In this document: positions 24,980-34,444 of the stretch, one piece after another
How positions within the stretch are numbered: position 1 is the stretch's first letter
Layout: every line of letters begins with the position of its first letter
From: Paenibacillus agri
GTDB taxonomy: Bacteria; Bacillota; Bacilli; Paenibacillales; Paenibacillaceae
Reading direction: 5' to 3'
Length of the DNA stretch: 54,567 nt
Assembly (NCBI RefSeq): GCF_013359945.1
Contig: NZ_JABWCS010000184.1
Location: 1 to 54,567, forward strand
Program-made: the position numbers and the translations under genes
Notes under the pieces: generated by a model
Told to the model about the DNA's origin: nothing
Seen by the model: only the letters and a program-made list of their open reading frames with translations
Databases searched by the model: none

Positions 24980-26560
24980 ATGGTCAAAGGAAAGAGATCG
25001 GCTGCACTGGGATTGACGGTGCTGCTGGCAGGAGGGCTGCTCGCGGGCTGCGGCGGCGGAGACAAAGAGAGTGCAAGCACCCCAAGTAATACAGAAGGTA
25101 CTAAAACAAGCGAAGGACAAAAGACAGAGCTGAAGCCGGTTACGCTGCGCTTTTATTTCCCGGGAGATAAGCCGCAGGCGACTGATGAGGTGTGGTCGTA
25201 TGTGTCAGAGCTGACTAAGGACACCTTGAATGCCAAGTTCGAGATCAATTTTGTCAACTGGAATGACTATAAGGATAAAATGAAGCTGTTGCAGGCTTCG
25301 GGCGATAATTATGATCTTAATTTTGATGCGAACTGGAATGATTTCTCCAACGCCATGAATCGCGGCTCTTACCTGGATCTAACCGATCTGCTGCCACAAT
25401 ATGCACCGAAGCTGACTGAAACGTACAAAGAACAGAATCTGCTGGACCCGATCAAGGTCAAGGGACGGGTGTATGGGGCGCCTTGGACACTGAAGAAAAG
25501 CATTAAGCCTATCGTCTGGTATCGGGGTGATCTGGCGAAAAAAGGCGGCTACATGAAAGACAAGGTAGAAACGGTTGAGGAACTGGATGAGTACCTCCAT
25601 GCTGCTAAAAAGGCTTCGCCGCAAATTCTCCCTATCTCCTGGCGGCCGGATAACTGGTACAGCGATGTTGCCCAGGTGTTTCTGCAAAAGTATGAATACG
25701 AGAACCTGAACTCCATGGGCCTGGTCGTCAAGATTGATGATCCCGAGCATAAGGTCATCCCGTGGGAACAGACTGAAGCCTTCAAGGAACTCGTATTCTA
25801 TGCTAAGAAGTGGAACGAGGCTGGTCTGATTCCACGCAACCTGCTGGCCACCAAAGGAACGGAAGGTGACTTCTCGGCCGGAACGCTGAGCGCTGCTATT
25901 AACCAGATTGACGGAGGAATTCTGGAGAACCCTAACACGTTCAAGCCGTCTGTGGAAGCTGAAGGAGCTGTGAAGACCTGGTCGGAATTCTATCCGGATA
26001 AGAAATGGGTGATCGCTTCACCGCTTGATAATATTGTAGCGATCAACAAAAATGCAGCCAACCCGGAACGGGTGCTCATGTTCCTGGAGGAGCTGTCGAC
26101 GAACCAGAAGGTGTATGATGCTGTGATTTATGGCATTTTGGATAAGACCTACAAGCTGGATGGCGATAACGTGAAGTACATGGATGGGCAAGGTAATGGC
26201 CAGCCAACCAACTATCTTGATTGGCCGGGACAGTGGGGCTTCTGGCGTAAGGAGTTCCAGAAGTATGATGAGCAGCATACGCCGAAATACTATGAGACTT
26301 ATGATGCCTTCATTAATCGTCCGAACCAGATCACGTCGACGGTCAAATACTTCGTGCCTGATCAGACACCGATCAAGACCGAGGCTGCAAAACGGGAGCA
26401 GCTGCGCAGTGAGCTGGGCAATCTGCTGATGTGCGGAATCAACATCAAGGATGTGGACAAAGATGTCGCCAATTTTATCGCCAAGGAGAGGGATGCCGGG
26501 ACCGACAAGATTGTGGCTGAGGTCCAAAAACAGCTGGATGAATTTCTCGCAGCAAACTAA
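24980..26560 (+). CDS. Extracellular solute-binding lipoprotein (sugar importer)
   Basis: 526 aa from the ATG at 24980, preceded by AGGGGGAA; the frame is open to 24932 but the signal peptide fits 24980. Lipobox LLAGC with Cys24, then a Gly/Ser/Thr-rich linker. The mature domain starts LRFYFPGDKPQATDEVWSYV and closely parallels the binding protein at 45525 (LKFYFGGDKKAATDEVWSKI), so the two probably arose by duplication. Delivers an oligosaccharide to the two preceding permeases. Confidence 0.88.
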   Translation: MVKGKRSAALGLTVLLAGGLLAGCGGGDKESASTPSNTEGTKTSEGQKTELKPVTLRFYFPGDKPQATDEVWSYVSELTKDTLNAKFEINFVNWNDYKDKMKLLQASGDNYDLNFDANWNDFSNAMNRGSYLDLTDLLPQYAPKLTETYKEQNLLDPIKVKGRVYGAPWTLKKSIKPIVWYRGDLAKKGGYMKDKVETVEELDEYLHAAKKASPQILPISWRPDNWYSDVAQVFLQKYEYENLNSMGLVVKIDDPEHKVIPWEQTEAFKELVFYAKKWNEAGLIPRNLLATKGTEGDFSAGTLSAAINQIDGGILENPNTFKPSVEAEGAVKTWSEFYPDKKWVIASPLDNIVAINKNAANPERVLMFLEELSTNQKVYDAVIYGILDKTYKLDGDNVKYMDGQGNGQPTNYLDWPGQWGFWRKEFQKYDEQHTPKYYETYDAFINRPNQITSTVKYFVPDQTPIKTEAAKREQLRSELGNLLMCGINIKDVDKDVANFIAKERDAGTDKIVAEVQKQLDEFLAAN

Positions 26561-26591
26561 GCTGGATTAACGCTATTGCTTCAAAATCATC

Positions 26592-26628
26592 ATCGCGGGT
26601 GGCGATATCATTGCCATTCGCGATCCTT
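26592..26628 (+). terminator. Likely terminator of importer operon 2
   Basis: Stem ATCGCG-GG-TGGC (26592-26603) with GCCA-TT-CGCGAT (26613-26624), then CCTTTT. The two-base internal mismatch and short T-run make it moderate; the promoter of the next gene overlaps its 3' arm. Confidence 0.5.
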
Positions 26629-26640
26629 TTCGTCTATACT
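26611..26640 (+). promoter_or_regulatory. Promoter of the AraC-type regulator gene
   Basis: TTGCCA (26611-26616), an 18-bp spacer, and TATACT (26635-26640) fit a vegetative promoter. The expected start near 26647 lies just before the cre-like site at 26653. Confidence 0.5.
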
Positions 26641-26652
26641 GAATCCAATAAT

Positions 26653-26666
26653 TGAAAGCGCTTAAA
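26653..26666 (+). promoter_or_regulatory. cre-like site (CcpA) before the AraC-type gene
   Basis: TGAAAGCGCTTAAA matches the cre consensus TGNAANCGNWNNCA except at one position (C to A at position 13). It sits immediately downstream of the inferred transcription start and 18 bp before the GTG start at 26685, a position that would block elongation. Confidence 0.5.
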
Positions 26667-26684
26667 GAGAGAGGCGGGCTGTCG

Positions 26685-28988
26685 GTGGCAAAGCTCAGGC
26701 GGGATTCTTTATTTGTCCGGATGCTGTTATCCTTCATGGCATTGACGATGGTTCTTGTCGTGACGATGACCCTTGTTTTTTCCAACCTCTACTCCAAGAC
26801 GCTCTTTAATCAGCTATCACGAGAACAAATCAAGGGCCTCGAAACTTTAAGCGGAAATATCGATAATCTCTTCCGGGAGATGGATCAGATCTTTCTGAAT
26901 TTGGAGATCAATGACAACATCAATTATTTCCTGGCGTTAAGCAGCAGTGATGCCTTGACCAGCAACCAGGCCCGCATCCAGATCCGTAATATCCGCCAAA
27001 TTAACCCCTACATCCATTCCATTTTTGTTTACAACTCAGCGATTAAAGAATTCATTTGTGAGGGAGAGCTTGGCTTCGATGCCGCAGGCTTTTTAAGGCA
27101 GGGGTCGAATTACCGCAAAAGTGTGGGCAACAAGCGGACCATCTATTTAACCCGGCTGGTTCCTGCGGGGAACAAACAAGACTTTTTGACCAATAAGAAA
27201 GATTACACCATCAGCATCGAATATACGAACCTTAGCATCAGTGGTGAGCAGCAAACGGTAATTATTAATATAGACGAGAATTTGTTTATTCACGATTACC
27301 TGGAAAACTCAGGCAATGAACTGCTGATTGCCGACGCTCAGGGAACGCTGCTCGCACATACGGACCCGGAGAGAATTGGCGGGGACATCAAGGACACATC
27401 TGCTTTTGCCACCGTATTGCAACAATCTGCGCCCAAGGGCAACCTCTCCGATAAGGAAGGAGCATCCCGATCGCTTGTCGCTTTTGTACAGAATCAAACC
27501 ACCGGCTGGTATATTTTGAGCAAGGCACCCTATTCAACGCTGGTCAAGCCAATTCAGGATAAACGCAATGGCTTTCTCGCTGTCTGTTTAAGTGTGCTCC
27601 TGATGTGTCTCGCTGCTATTTTTTTGATTTCTAAGAGGCTCTACATCCCGGTGGAGAAGTTGACGGAATTGTTCAAACGCTCCCCGTTCCATGTGGAGGG
27701 CGGACATACCGGAGATATATCTTTTATTCAATTGGTGTATACAGAAACACTGCTGCATATGCGTTCACTTGAAAACGAGAATCGGAGCAATCAGCGGATT
27801 GTGAAAGAGAGTTATTTGCGCAGCCTGCTGACCGATGGGGGATCTGATGAACGAGAAGAGACTCATACAGGCGATTACAGACTTGTGGTTTGTTTGGACC
27901 GGTTCCGTCTGTGTCTGTTCAGGATCGATGCCTATTCACAGTTAGATGGGAAGGAGGCGGCCCTGTTCGAATCGCTGCTGTTCGAGAGTATCAGTCAACG
28001 TCTTCAAAATGATTACGCTTATGAGGCTGTAAGGATGCCCAAGGGAGAGATCGCTGTTCTAATTAACGAGAGTGAGGAAGGAACAGAGGACTTCGAGGAT
28101 CTGCTGGAGTTATTGGAGAGTATTCAGAGGTTCATTGCGTCGCATGGGATCACGGTTAGTGTCGGGCTTAGCGATGTGCGACAGGATTGGGATTGCGCAC
28201 TAGCTTATGCGCAGGGTCTGGAGATGCTTCAGCAACGGTTTGTGTTAGGCTCTGGCCGGATCATTCATCAGGCAGAGGTTGAAGAGACACTTACTCGCAG
28301 TTATGGACTTCCGGCGGAGATGGAGAAGAAGCTGGTCTCTTGTATTTCTATGAACGACAGAGCTGGATTCCAGGAGAGTTTGGGTGGTGCAGCCTATGTG
28401 CTAAAAGGGTTCGTGTACTCTGATGCGATTCAGGCGCTTTTCCATCTCTTTCTGGTCTGCATCACCCAGATGAACCAGACCATTAACGACGAGAACAAAC
28501 GTCTCGGTGTGCTGTATGGGGAACTGAATCTGATCTTTACCGAGATGGAAACGCTGGAGCAGGCCATGGAATGGCTGCTTAGACAATTCGACCATTACAG
28601 CAGCAGCTTGGACAGTATCAAGCAGTTGAAGGAGAACAAGTTCTACCGCAAGGTCGAAGAGATTATGCAGTACATCCAGCAGAACTATAACGACAATAAT
28701 TTGAGTGTTGAGGTTCTGGCCGAGCGGGCTGGCTATACGCCAAATTATTTATCTAAGATTTTCAAAGAAGTCACAGGAATCAATTCCAGCGAGTACATCC
28801 GCAAGGTGCGAATAGATAAGGCCAAGGAATTGCTGCGCAGCGATGAGTACCGGGTGAGTGATGTGGCCGAACTGTGCGGATACACCAACAGCAGCCACTT
28901 TTATTCTGCCTTCAAGAAGCAAGTGGGCCTGACGCCTTCGGCCTATCGAGAGCTGTCGCTGCAGGACAATTCGCCTGCTACGGGTTAG
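26685..28988 (+). CDS. Membrane-anchored AraC family regulator
   Basis: 767 aa from the GTG at 26685 (GAGAGGCGG upstream); the TTG at 26652 would overlap the cre-like site. Membrane helix at ~12-33, extracytoplasmic Cache-like sensor to ~290 (YIHSIFVYNSAIKEF, GWYILSKAPYSTLVKP), second helix ~297-316, a cytoplasmic linker, and a C-terminal AraC domain with two HTHs (NNLSVEVLAERAGYTPNYL; VSDVAELCGYTNSSHFYSAF). It senses outside and binds DNA without a kinase step. It lies between the second importer and GH95 and probably controls both. Confidence 0.88.
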   Translation: MAKLRRDSLFVRMLLSFMALTMVLVVTMTLVFSNLYSKTLFNQLSREQIKGLETLSGNIDNLFREMDQIFLNLEINDNINYFLALSSSDALTSNQARIQIRNIRQINPYIHSIFVYNSAIKEFICEGELGFDAAGFLRQGSNYRKSVGNKRTIYLTRLVPAGNKQDFLTNKKDYTISIEYTNLSISGEQQTVIINIDENLFIHDYLENSGNELLIADAQGTLLAHTDPERIGGDIKDTSAFATVLQQSAPKGNLSDKEGASRSLVAFVQNQTTGWYILSKAPYSTLVKPIQDKRNGFLAVCLSVLLMCLAAIFLISKRLYIPVEKLTELFKRSPFHVEGGHTGDISFIQLVYTETLLHMRSLENENRSNQRIVKESYLRSLLTDGGSDEREETHTGDYRLVVCLDRFRLCLFRIDAYSQLDGKEAALFESLLFESISQRLQNDYAYEAVRMPKGEIAVLINESEEGTEDFEDLLELLESIQRFIASHGITVSVGLSDVRQDWDCALAYAQGLEMLQQRFVLGSGRIIHQAEVEETLTRSYGLPAEMEKKLVSCISMNDRAGFQESLGGAAYVLKGFVYSDAIQALFHLFLVCITQMNQTINDENKRLGVLYGELNLIFTEMETLEQAMEWLLRQFDHYSSSLDSIKQLKENKFYRKVEEIMQYIQQNYNDNNLSVEVLAERAGYTPNYLSKIFKEVTGINSSEYIRKVRIDKAKELLRSDEYRVSDVAELCGYTNSSHFYSAFKKQVGLTPSAYRELSLQDNSPATG

Positions 28989-29026
28989 GCCATGCGTGAT
29001 TTTGGTAAAGTTAGGGCTTTTGGATG

Positions 29027-29278
29027 CAATCTCTCCTCTCCTTTACCGGTCTTCTTAACAGCGGAAATGGTCCACCTCCCCAACTAACAGCATTTTTTCA
29101 CCTTATATTTATAAAATATAGGTAAAAAAGGTGATTAAGAGCATTATTGTATCTTATTTTTGAAAAAATGCGCTGAAAGGGCAATTATGGAATATTTAAG
29201 GTACATTATTGCACTTATTTTCCAATACTCCTGAGCTGCAGAATAATTAGTGTACAAAAATGCCGTTAATTACACATG
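29027..29278. repeat. Diverged copy of the 51/62-bp interspersed repeat
   Basis: This 404-bp gene-free stretch (28989-29392) holds units beginning CATT or CAAA at 29091, 29142, 29204 and 29255 (spacings 51, 62, 51), with a possible fifth at 29027. The unit TTAAGGTACATTATTG resembles TTAACGGTACATTTTC at 16172, and the linker AAATGCGCTGAAAGGG resembles AAAACGCTTGAAAGGG at 16151. It overlaps the region where the GH95 promoter must lie; no clear promoter was picked out. Confidence 0.5.
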
Positions 29279-29392
29279 GGGAATCATGACGAGTCCAACA
29301 TCACCGCAATGACGAACTTAGCGCATGTGAAAATCCGAAGTTCAGTCTATATACTTGAAAAAATAGAGCAATACGAGAGGAGAATGATTCAC

Positions 29393-31735
29393 ATGAGTTC
29401 AGCTTCACAGGTGACAGGAAATGACGATCTGAGGTTATGGTTTACCACCCCGGGCGACCGGTGGGAGAACGCCATTCCTGTAGGTAATGGCCGGCTTGGC
29501 GCGATGATATATGGTGATCCGGTGGAAGAAAGGATCGCGCTGAATGAAGACAGCCTGTGGTACGGTGGCCCGCGGAATCGCAACAATCCGGATGCCAAGG
29601 CAAATCTGGCGGAGGTCCGGGGGCTGCTGCTGCGGGGCGAAGTAGAAAAAGCGCAGGAACTGGCTGTTCTGTCTCTGTCGGGTGTTCCGGAAAGCCAGCG
29701 TCATTATGTTCCACTTGGAGAACTGGCGCTGGTGTTTGAGCATGGCAGAGAAATTGCGAATTATTCACGTCAATTGAATCTGGCTGATGGAATTGCCAGC
29801 GTCCGTTATGAAGTGGATGGCGTAGGTTATGAACGGGAGATATTCGTCAGTCATCCCGATCAGGTGATGGTTGTGCGCATCACGGCCAATGTTCCAGGAG
29901 CCGTGAGCTTCAAAGCCCGCCTGAAGCGGGGGAGCAACAATCGTTACTATGACGAGCTTGTCCAAGCCGATGGTCATACGCTGGTTATGCGGGGAAATGA
30001 GGGCGGCGCAGGTGGTGTGGATTTTCGCACCGTTGTGCGTGTGAAAGCTGAGGGTGGCGGGAAGGCAGCCATTATTGGAGAGCACGTTGTAGTGGAGCAG
30101 GCTGACACTGTGACTCTGTACCTGACAGCGGCAACCTCCTATCGCTATTCCCAGCCGGAGCTGCAAGCTTTGAAGGCTGCGGATCAAGCGGGGGGAATGG
30201 AATATGTCGATCTGAAGGAGCGGCATACCCTGGATATGGAAGCTGTGATGGGGCGGGTGTCAATCCGGCTTGGCGCAGAGGTCGAAGGAGACCAATTGCA
30301 AGGGGATAATCTGCCAACGGATATCCGTCTGGAGCGTATCCGCAGCGGTGCAGAGGACTTGGGCTTGATCGCACTCTATTATCAATTCGGACGCTACCTT
30401 CTTGCAGCTTCCAGCAGACCCGGCTCCTTGCCGGCTACGCTGCAGGGGATCTGGAATGATCAGTTTCTGCCTCCCTGGGACAGCAAATATACGATTAATA
30501 TCAACACCCAGATGAATTACTGGATTGCAGAATCAGGCAATTTGGCTGATTGCCATGAACCTCTATTCGAGATGATTGAGCGCATGCGGAAGCCGGGCAG
30601 AATAACGGCCCAGGAGATGTATGGTTGTAAAGGTTTCGTAGCTCATCACAATACGGATTTGTGGGGTGATACGGCGCCGCAGGATCACTATATTCCCGCT
30701 ACCTATTGGACAATGGGTGCGGCCTGGCTGTGCCTGCATTTGTGGGAGCATTACCAATACGGCAGAGATGCTGCTTTTCTGGGACGCGTATATCCCATAC
30801 TTAAAGAGGCGGCGGAGTTCTTCGAAGACTATTTGACGGAGCTGCCGGACGGACGTATGGTTACCGTGCCTTCAGTCTCTCCAGAGAATACATATCTGCT
30901 GCCCGATGGTACTGCGGGGATCCTCTGCGCAGGTCCATCGATGGACAGCCAGATTCTGCATGAGCTGTTCAGCGCCTGCATTGAGGCAGCGGATCTTCTG
31001 GAGGTGGATGCTGCTTTCGCTAAGCGGCTGCATACGTTGCGTGAACGACTGCCGCAGCCGGAGATCGGCAAGCATGGACAACTGCAGGAGTGGCTGGAGG
31101 ATTATGAAGAGGCTGAACCGGGCCATCGGCATATTTCACATCTGTTCGCGCTGCATCCTGGTACCCGCTTCTCCGCCAGGGAAACGCCGGAATGGATGAA
31201 AGCGGCGCGGGTGACGCTGGAGCGGCGGCTGGCGCACGGCGGAGGCCACACCGGTTGGAGCCGGGCCTGGATCATTAATCTCTGGGCCAGACTTGCGGAT
31301 GGAGAGAAGGCGTGGGAGAATGTCCAGGCGCTGCTGGCTCATTCCACGCTGCCAAACCTCCTTGATAATCATCCGCCCTTCCAAATTGACGGGAATTTTG
31401 GCGGAGCTGCCGGGATTTCCGAGATGCTTCTGCAAAGCCATGCCGGAGAACTGTATCTGCTTCCGGCACTTCCGCAGGCATGGGCCGAAGGCGAGGTACG
31501 GGGACTGCGGGCCAGGGGCGGTTATGCAGTGGATATAATCTGGAGTCAGGGACAACTGAACCAGGCTATCATTCATGCCCACAGCTGCGGGGAATGTGTG
31601 CTACGTGTACCTGGTGATGGCGATGTGGAAATCACCTGCAATGGACAGCAGGCAGCCGTTACGCGGGACGAAAATGGCTCCGTGAGCTGGGCTGTAACGG
31701 CAGACGCAAGCTACGTGGTTCTTCCAAGACATTAA
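29393..31735 (+). CDS. Glycoside hydrolase family 95 (alpha-L-fucosidase-like)
   Basis: 780 aa from the ATG at 29393, with GAGAGGAG at 29375-29382; other in-frame ATGs (29276, 29384) are less well placed. N-terminal beta-domain opens with the family text (LRLWFTTPGDRWENAIPVGN, LNEDSLWYGGP). The alpha6/alpha6 barrel carries Asn369 and Asn371 (NINTQMNYW), general acid Glu498 (SVSPEN) and Asp666 (QIDGNFGG), matching the GH95 catalytic set. No signal peptide, so cytoplasmic. GH95 contains alpha-1,2-fucosidases and alpha-L-galactosidases. Follows the AraC regulator, in its own transcription unit. Confidence 0.9.
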   Translation: MSSASQVTGNDDLRLWFTTPGDRWENAIPVGNGRLGAMIYGDPVEERIALNEDSLWYGGPRNRNNPDAKANLAEVRGLLLRGEVEKAQELAVLSLSGVPESQRHYVPLGELALVFEHGREIANYSRQLNLADGIASVRYEVDGVGYEREIFVSHPDQVMVVRITANVPGAVSFKARLKRGSNNRYYDELVQADGHTLVMRGNEGGAGGVDFRTVVRVKAEGGGKAAIIGEHVVVEQADTVTLYLTAATSYRYSQPELQALKAADQAGGMEYVDLKERHTLDMEAVMGRVSIRLGAEVEGDQLQGDNLPTDIRLERIRSGAEDLGLIALYYQFGRYLLAASSRPGSLPATLQGIWNDQFLPPWDSKYTININTQMNYWIAESGNLADCHEPLFEMIERMRKPGRITAQEMYGCKGFVAHHNTDLWGDTAPQDHYIPATYWTMGAAWLCLHLWEHYQYGRDAAFLGRVYPILKEAAEFFEDYLTELPDGRMVTVPSVSPENTYLLPDGTAGILCAGPSMDSQILHELFSACIEAADLLEVDAAFAKRLHTLRERLPQPEIGKHGQLQEWLEDYEEAEPGHRHISHLFALHPGTRFSARETPEWMKAARVTLERRLAHGGGHTGWSRAWIINLWARLADGEKAWENVQALLAHSTLPNLLDNHPPFQIDGNFGGAAGISEMLLQSHAGELYLLPALPQAWAEGEVRGLRARGGYAVDIIWSQGQLNQAIIHAHSCGECVLRVPGDGDVEITCNGQQAAVTRDENGSVSWAVTADASYVVLPRH

Positions 31736-31784
31736 TATTTGTAGAAAATCAATGCTTCAAAATGCCTTCAAAGCTCACTAAAAC

Positions 31785-31831
31785 AGGCTGCCCTGATCAA
31801 ACGTTCACTACGTTTGACCGGGGCAGCCTTT
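31785..31831. terminator. Bidirectional terminator
   Basis: AGGCTGCCC (31785-31793) pairs with GGGCAGCCT (31821-31829), with a second stem TCAAACG/CGTTTGA inside. It separates the GH95 gene from the convergent hydrolase gene ending at 31851. Confidence 0.75.
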
Positions 31832-31850
31832 GATCTGCACATTTATACGG

Positions 31851-33545
31851 TTAAGATTGTGATTTCCATACCGGAAGCTGGATATAAGCGTTGTGATTTC
31901 CACCCCAGCAAATCGTTTGCTCGGCAGTCACCGTCTCCTGTATCGTAGACCAGTTGCCGGCCTGGTTAGGATGCACATGGTAAGCCGGGAAGTTGGAAGA
32001 GGAAATATCGACCCTGATCCGTGAGCCTGGTCTCAGTGCCCAGGTGATCGGCCATAACTGGAACGTTATTTCTTCGAGTGAGCCGGGAGAATAAGGCAGT
32101 GCCTCCGGCGAACTGTTCCGGTACGCCAGTGAAGTTATTCCGTCAGCGATATTGTAGGCTCTGCCGTCCGGCAGAACCTCACTCACTTTGACCGTGAACG
32201 AAGTATCTTCAGCGGTTGACTTGACCTGCAGCACAGCTTCGATGGAGCCCGCGAGGTAAAGTTCCTCCTCCAGCGGTGCAGAGAGAAAGCTCAGGACATC
32301 CTGGCGATAGCCCGGTTCCGGCTGCAGTGCACAAGCAGTGCGGGGCTGGCCGGGCCCAGCTTCAAAGGTGGATAAGAGACCGCTTCCACCTACAGTAATC
32401 ACTGGATCAAGCGGATCATAAGTGTATGTTAACTGATGCTCATCCGCTTCGGGCGTTTCGCCAAGGGTGTTGTATTGCCCTAAATAACAGTTTCGCTTCT
32501 GCACCAGCGGCGGCCAGGACGTCCAATATTTCCAGTCATCCGCGCCGATTACATAGGTCTTGACTGTGCCAAGCTCCTCTTCATACGCTGCCTGCTTGAG
32601 CATATAATCAAACCATCCCAATACCTCGCGGAAGCCGCCATTGCCACCATTAACGGTTCCACCCGGAAAATCACGGTCGCCATGCGGCGCCAGCGAGTGC
32701 ACCCAAGGCCCGACGATAAAGCGGCTGCGCGCCCGGATCTCCGGCGGAATCTGTTCGTAGGTCAGCATCATGCTGTCCAGAGCAATATCAAACCATCCTC
32801 CGACCATGCAGACCGGAACGGTAAGACGGGAGGGAATATGCTGGAACTCCCGCCAGAAGCCCTCCTGCCATAGCTTCTCTCCGGCTCCAGGGTTCAACAG
32901 GAAATCGCGGTACCAATCCAACTGTTTACCAAGCAGGGTCATATCCATCTCCAGGGGAGGGCGAAACTGGCGCGCCTGCTCTTCCAATTCCCGGGGACTG
33001 CGGCCTCCAAGATCGGCGCCAGCGTTGGTAACCGTCCAACTGGTATAGATATCCGGACGGAACATCCCGTCCATATAGATGAAGCGTTGCTGTTCGGTAC
33101 CGATCACGGAAATATATAGCGTCTTGACCTCGGGCGGCAGACTGTCTGCGAGCACCCAATGGTTAAATCCGAGATAAGATCCGCCGTATAAGCCTATATT
33201 CCCGTTACACCAATGCTGGGCGATGATCCAATCCAGCGTATCGAGACCGTCCTGCTTCTCATGCACAAACGGCACCCAGCGCCCTTCGGAAGAGCCGCGT
33301 CCTCTACACTCCTGGATGATGACATTGTATCCATAAGCAGATAGTAGCACGACTTCGGGGTCTGGCCGGAATTCTCTGCCTATGTAAGGATTGCGGACCA
33401 CTATCACTGGCGCAGGCTGTTCGCCCTTACTTAACCATACGTGGGTCATTAACTGCACTCCGTCACTCATCGCCACCCGTACGTCCTGACGTTCTCCCAC
33501 CTCATGATGCGGGGCAGGGAATTCAGGATCTTGATTCTCTGACAT
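31851..33545 (-). CDS. CocE/NonD family (S15) alpha/beta hydrolase
   Basis: 564 aa. The serine nucleophile motif is GLYGGSYLG (Ser123), preceded by the oxyanion ECRGRGSSEGRW stretch; a catalytic His lies in VGPWVHS. The C-terminal jelly-roll (X-Pro dipeptidyl peptidase C-like; RPGSRIRVDISSSNFPAY) is present. Family members are cocaine esterases, acyl-peptide or Xaa-Pro hydrolases and glutaryl-7-ACA acylases, usually of unknown natural substrate. No signal peptide. Single gene, convergent with GH95. Confidence 0.88.
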   Translation of the reverse strand: MSENQDPEFPAPHHEVGERQDVRVAMSDGVQLMTHVWLSKGEQPAPVIVVRNPYIGREFRPDPEVVLLSAYGYNVIIQECRGRGSSEGRWVPFVHEKQDGLDTLDWIIAQHWCNGNIGLYGGSYLGFNHWVLADSLPPEVKTLYISVIGTEQQRFIYMDGMFRPDIYTSWTVTNAGADLGGRSPRELEEQARQFRPPLEMDMTLLGKQLDWYRDFLLNPGAGEKLWQEGFWREFQHIPSRLTVPVCMVGGWFDIALDSMMLTYEQIPPEIRARSRFIVGPWVHSLAPHGDRDFPGGTVNGGNGGFREVLGWFDYMLKQAAYEEELGTVKTYVIGADDWKYWTSWPPLVQKRNCYLGQYNTLGETPEADEHQLTYTYDPLDPVITVGGSGLLSTFEAGPGQPRTACALQPEPGYRQDVLSFLSAPLEEELYLAGSIEAVLQVKSTAEDTSFTVKVSEVLPDGRAYNIADGITSLAYRNSSPEALPYSPGSLEEITFQLWPITWALRPGSRIRVDISSSNFPAYHVHPNQAGNWSTIQETVTAEQTICWGGNHNAYIQLPVWKSQS

Positions 33546-33731
33546 GTTAGATGCCTCCCGATAAAAGATGGTGATCTGTTGTTTTCAAACAGGAATGCTA
33601 TATTTGAATTCTATCATGCAAGCCATAGAGGTGTGCAGTTACTTCCGATGGCCTGACCTTTTGAGCCGTACAGAAGACGTAGCTGGTAAATCACTGTGTT
33701 ATATTAAAAGGTTTGTCTTTTTAATGTAAAA

Positions 33732-34427
33732 ATGAATAGATTTTGGTATTGTTGTATGGTTCATAATTCTAAGATTGTGGGTGGTAATATTAAATCTGTA
33801 CGTCTATCTATTATCATTGGATGCTTAATGATTGTTTTATCGGCATGCAGTTCACAAAGTCCGAATAGTGGTGACGTGAAGTTAGGTGATGATGCATATC
33901 AAGAATGGGTACAACAAATTAAAACTAAACTTGCAGATAGACCCTATTTTCTTCCATCATACGATCCTAATGTTGGGCCGCTTGAATTGGTGTATGACAT
34001 AAATCCTGCAAGCTATTCATTGGAGCTGTACCGGTCAGACACTTATAGTATTCAAAAAGAGCTTTCGGGGCCCCGTACTGTGCATGATCTTTATTATTCT
34101 TATTCCAGAAGTGACGGAAAACACCATCTTAATGATTCTGAAATTTCATCTCGTTTTAATAACCTTTTGGAATTTCAAAAAGGGAATAATGATATAAAGA
34201 TATATGAACTAAATGGATATCATACTAACAATGAGAGGCAGGAGGCAATTATAGATTTCCTGCAAAAAAAAGGTATTAAGTCAGCTAGAGTTCTAGTAGT
34301 TGACCTAGAAAGAGACACAAATGTGGAATTTCATTTGATCGTCGATGATGATGTTGTTGTAATATCCTTTACGTTTCATGAGCTTGCTGAATTGGACAAA
34401 TATCTAGCTGAACTGACATCACAATAA
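33732..34427 (+). CDS. Hypothetical lipoprotein; start codon uncertain
   Basis: Up to 231 aa, with a lipobox VLSAC. The ATG at 33732 (also 33756) has no ribosome site and gives an untypical leader. GGGTGGT at 33779-33785 instead precedes an in-frame ATT at 33789, from which a textbook 20-residue lipoprotein signal follows (KSVRLSIIIGCLMIVLSAC), so ATT may be the real start. The mature domain is mixed alpha/beta and unrecognised. Base composition is more AT-rich than the sugar loci, as for the lipoprotein at 34684. Confidence 0.65.
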   Translation: MNRFWYCCMVHNSKIVGGNIKSVRLSIIIGCLMIVLSACSSQSPNSGDVKLGDDAYQEWVQQIKTKLADRPYFLPSYDPNVGPLELVYDINPASYSLELYRSDTYSIQKELSGPRTVHDLYYSYSRSDGKHHLNDSEISSRFNNLLEFQKGNNDIKIYELNGYHTNNERQEAIIDFLQKKGIKSARVLVVDLERDTNVEFHLIVDDDVVVISFTFHELAELDKYLAELTSQ

Positions 34428-34444
34428 CCGAGTCGGGAGAGGGC

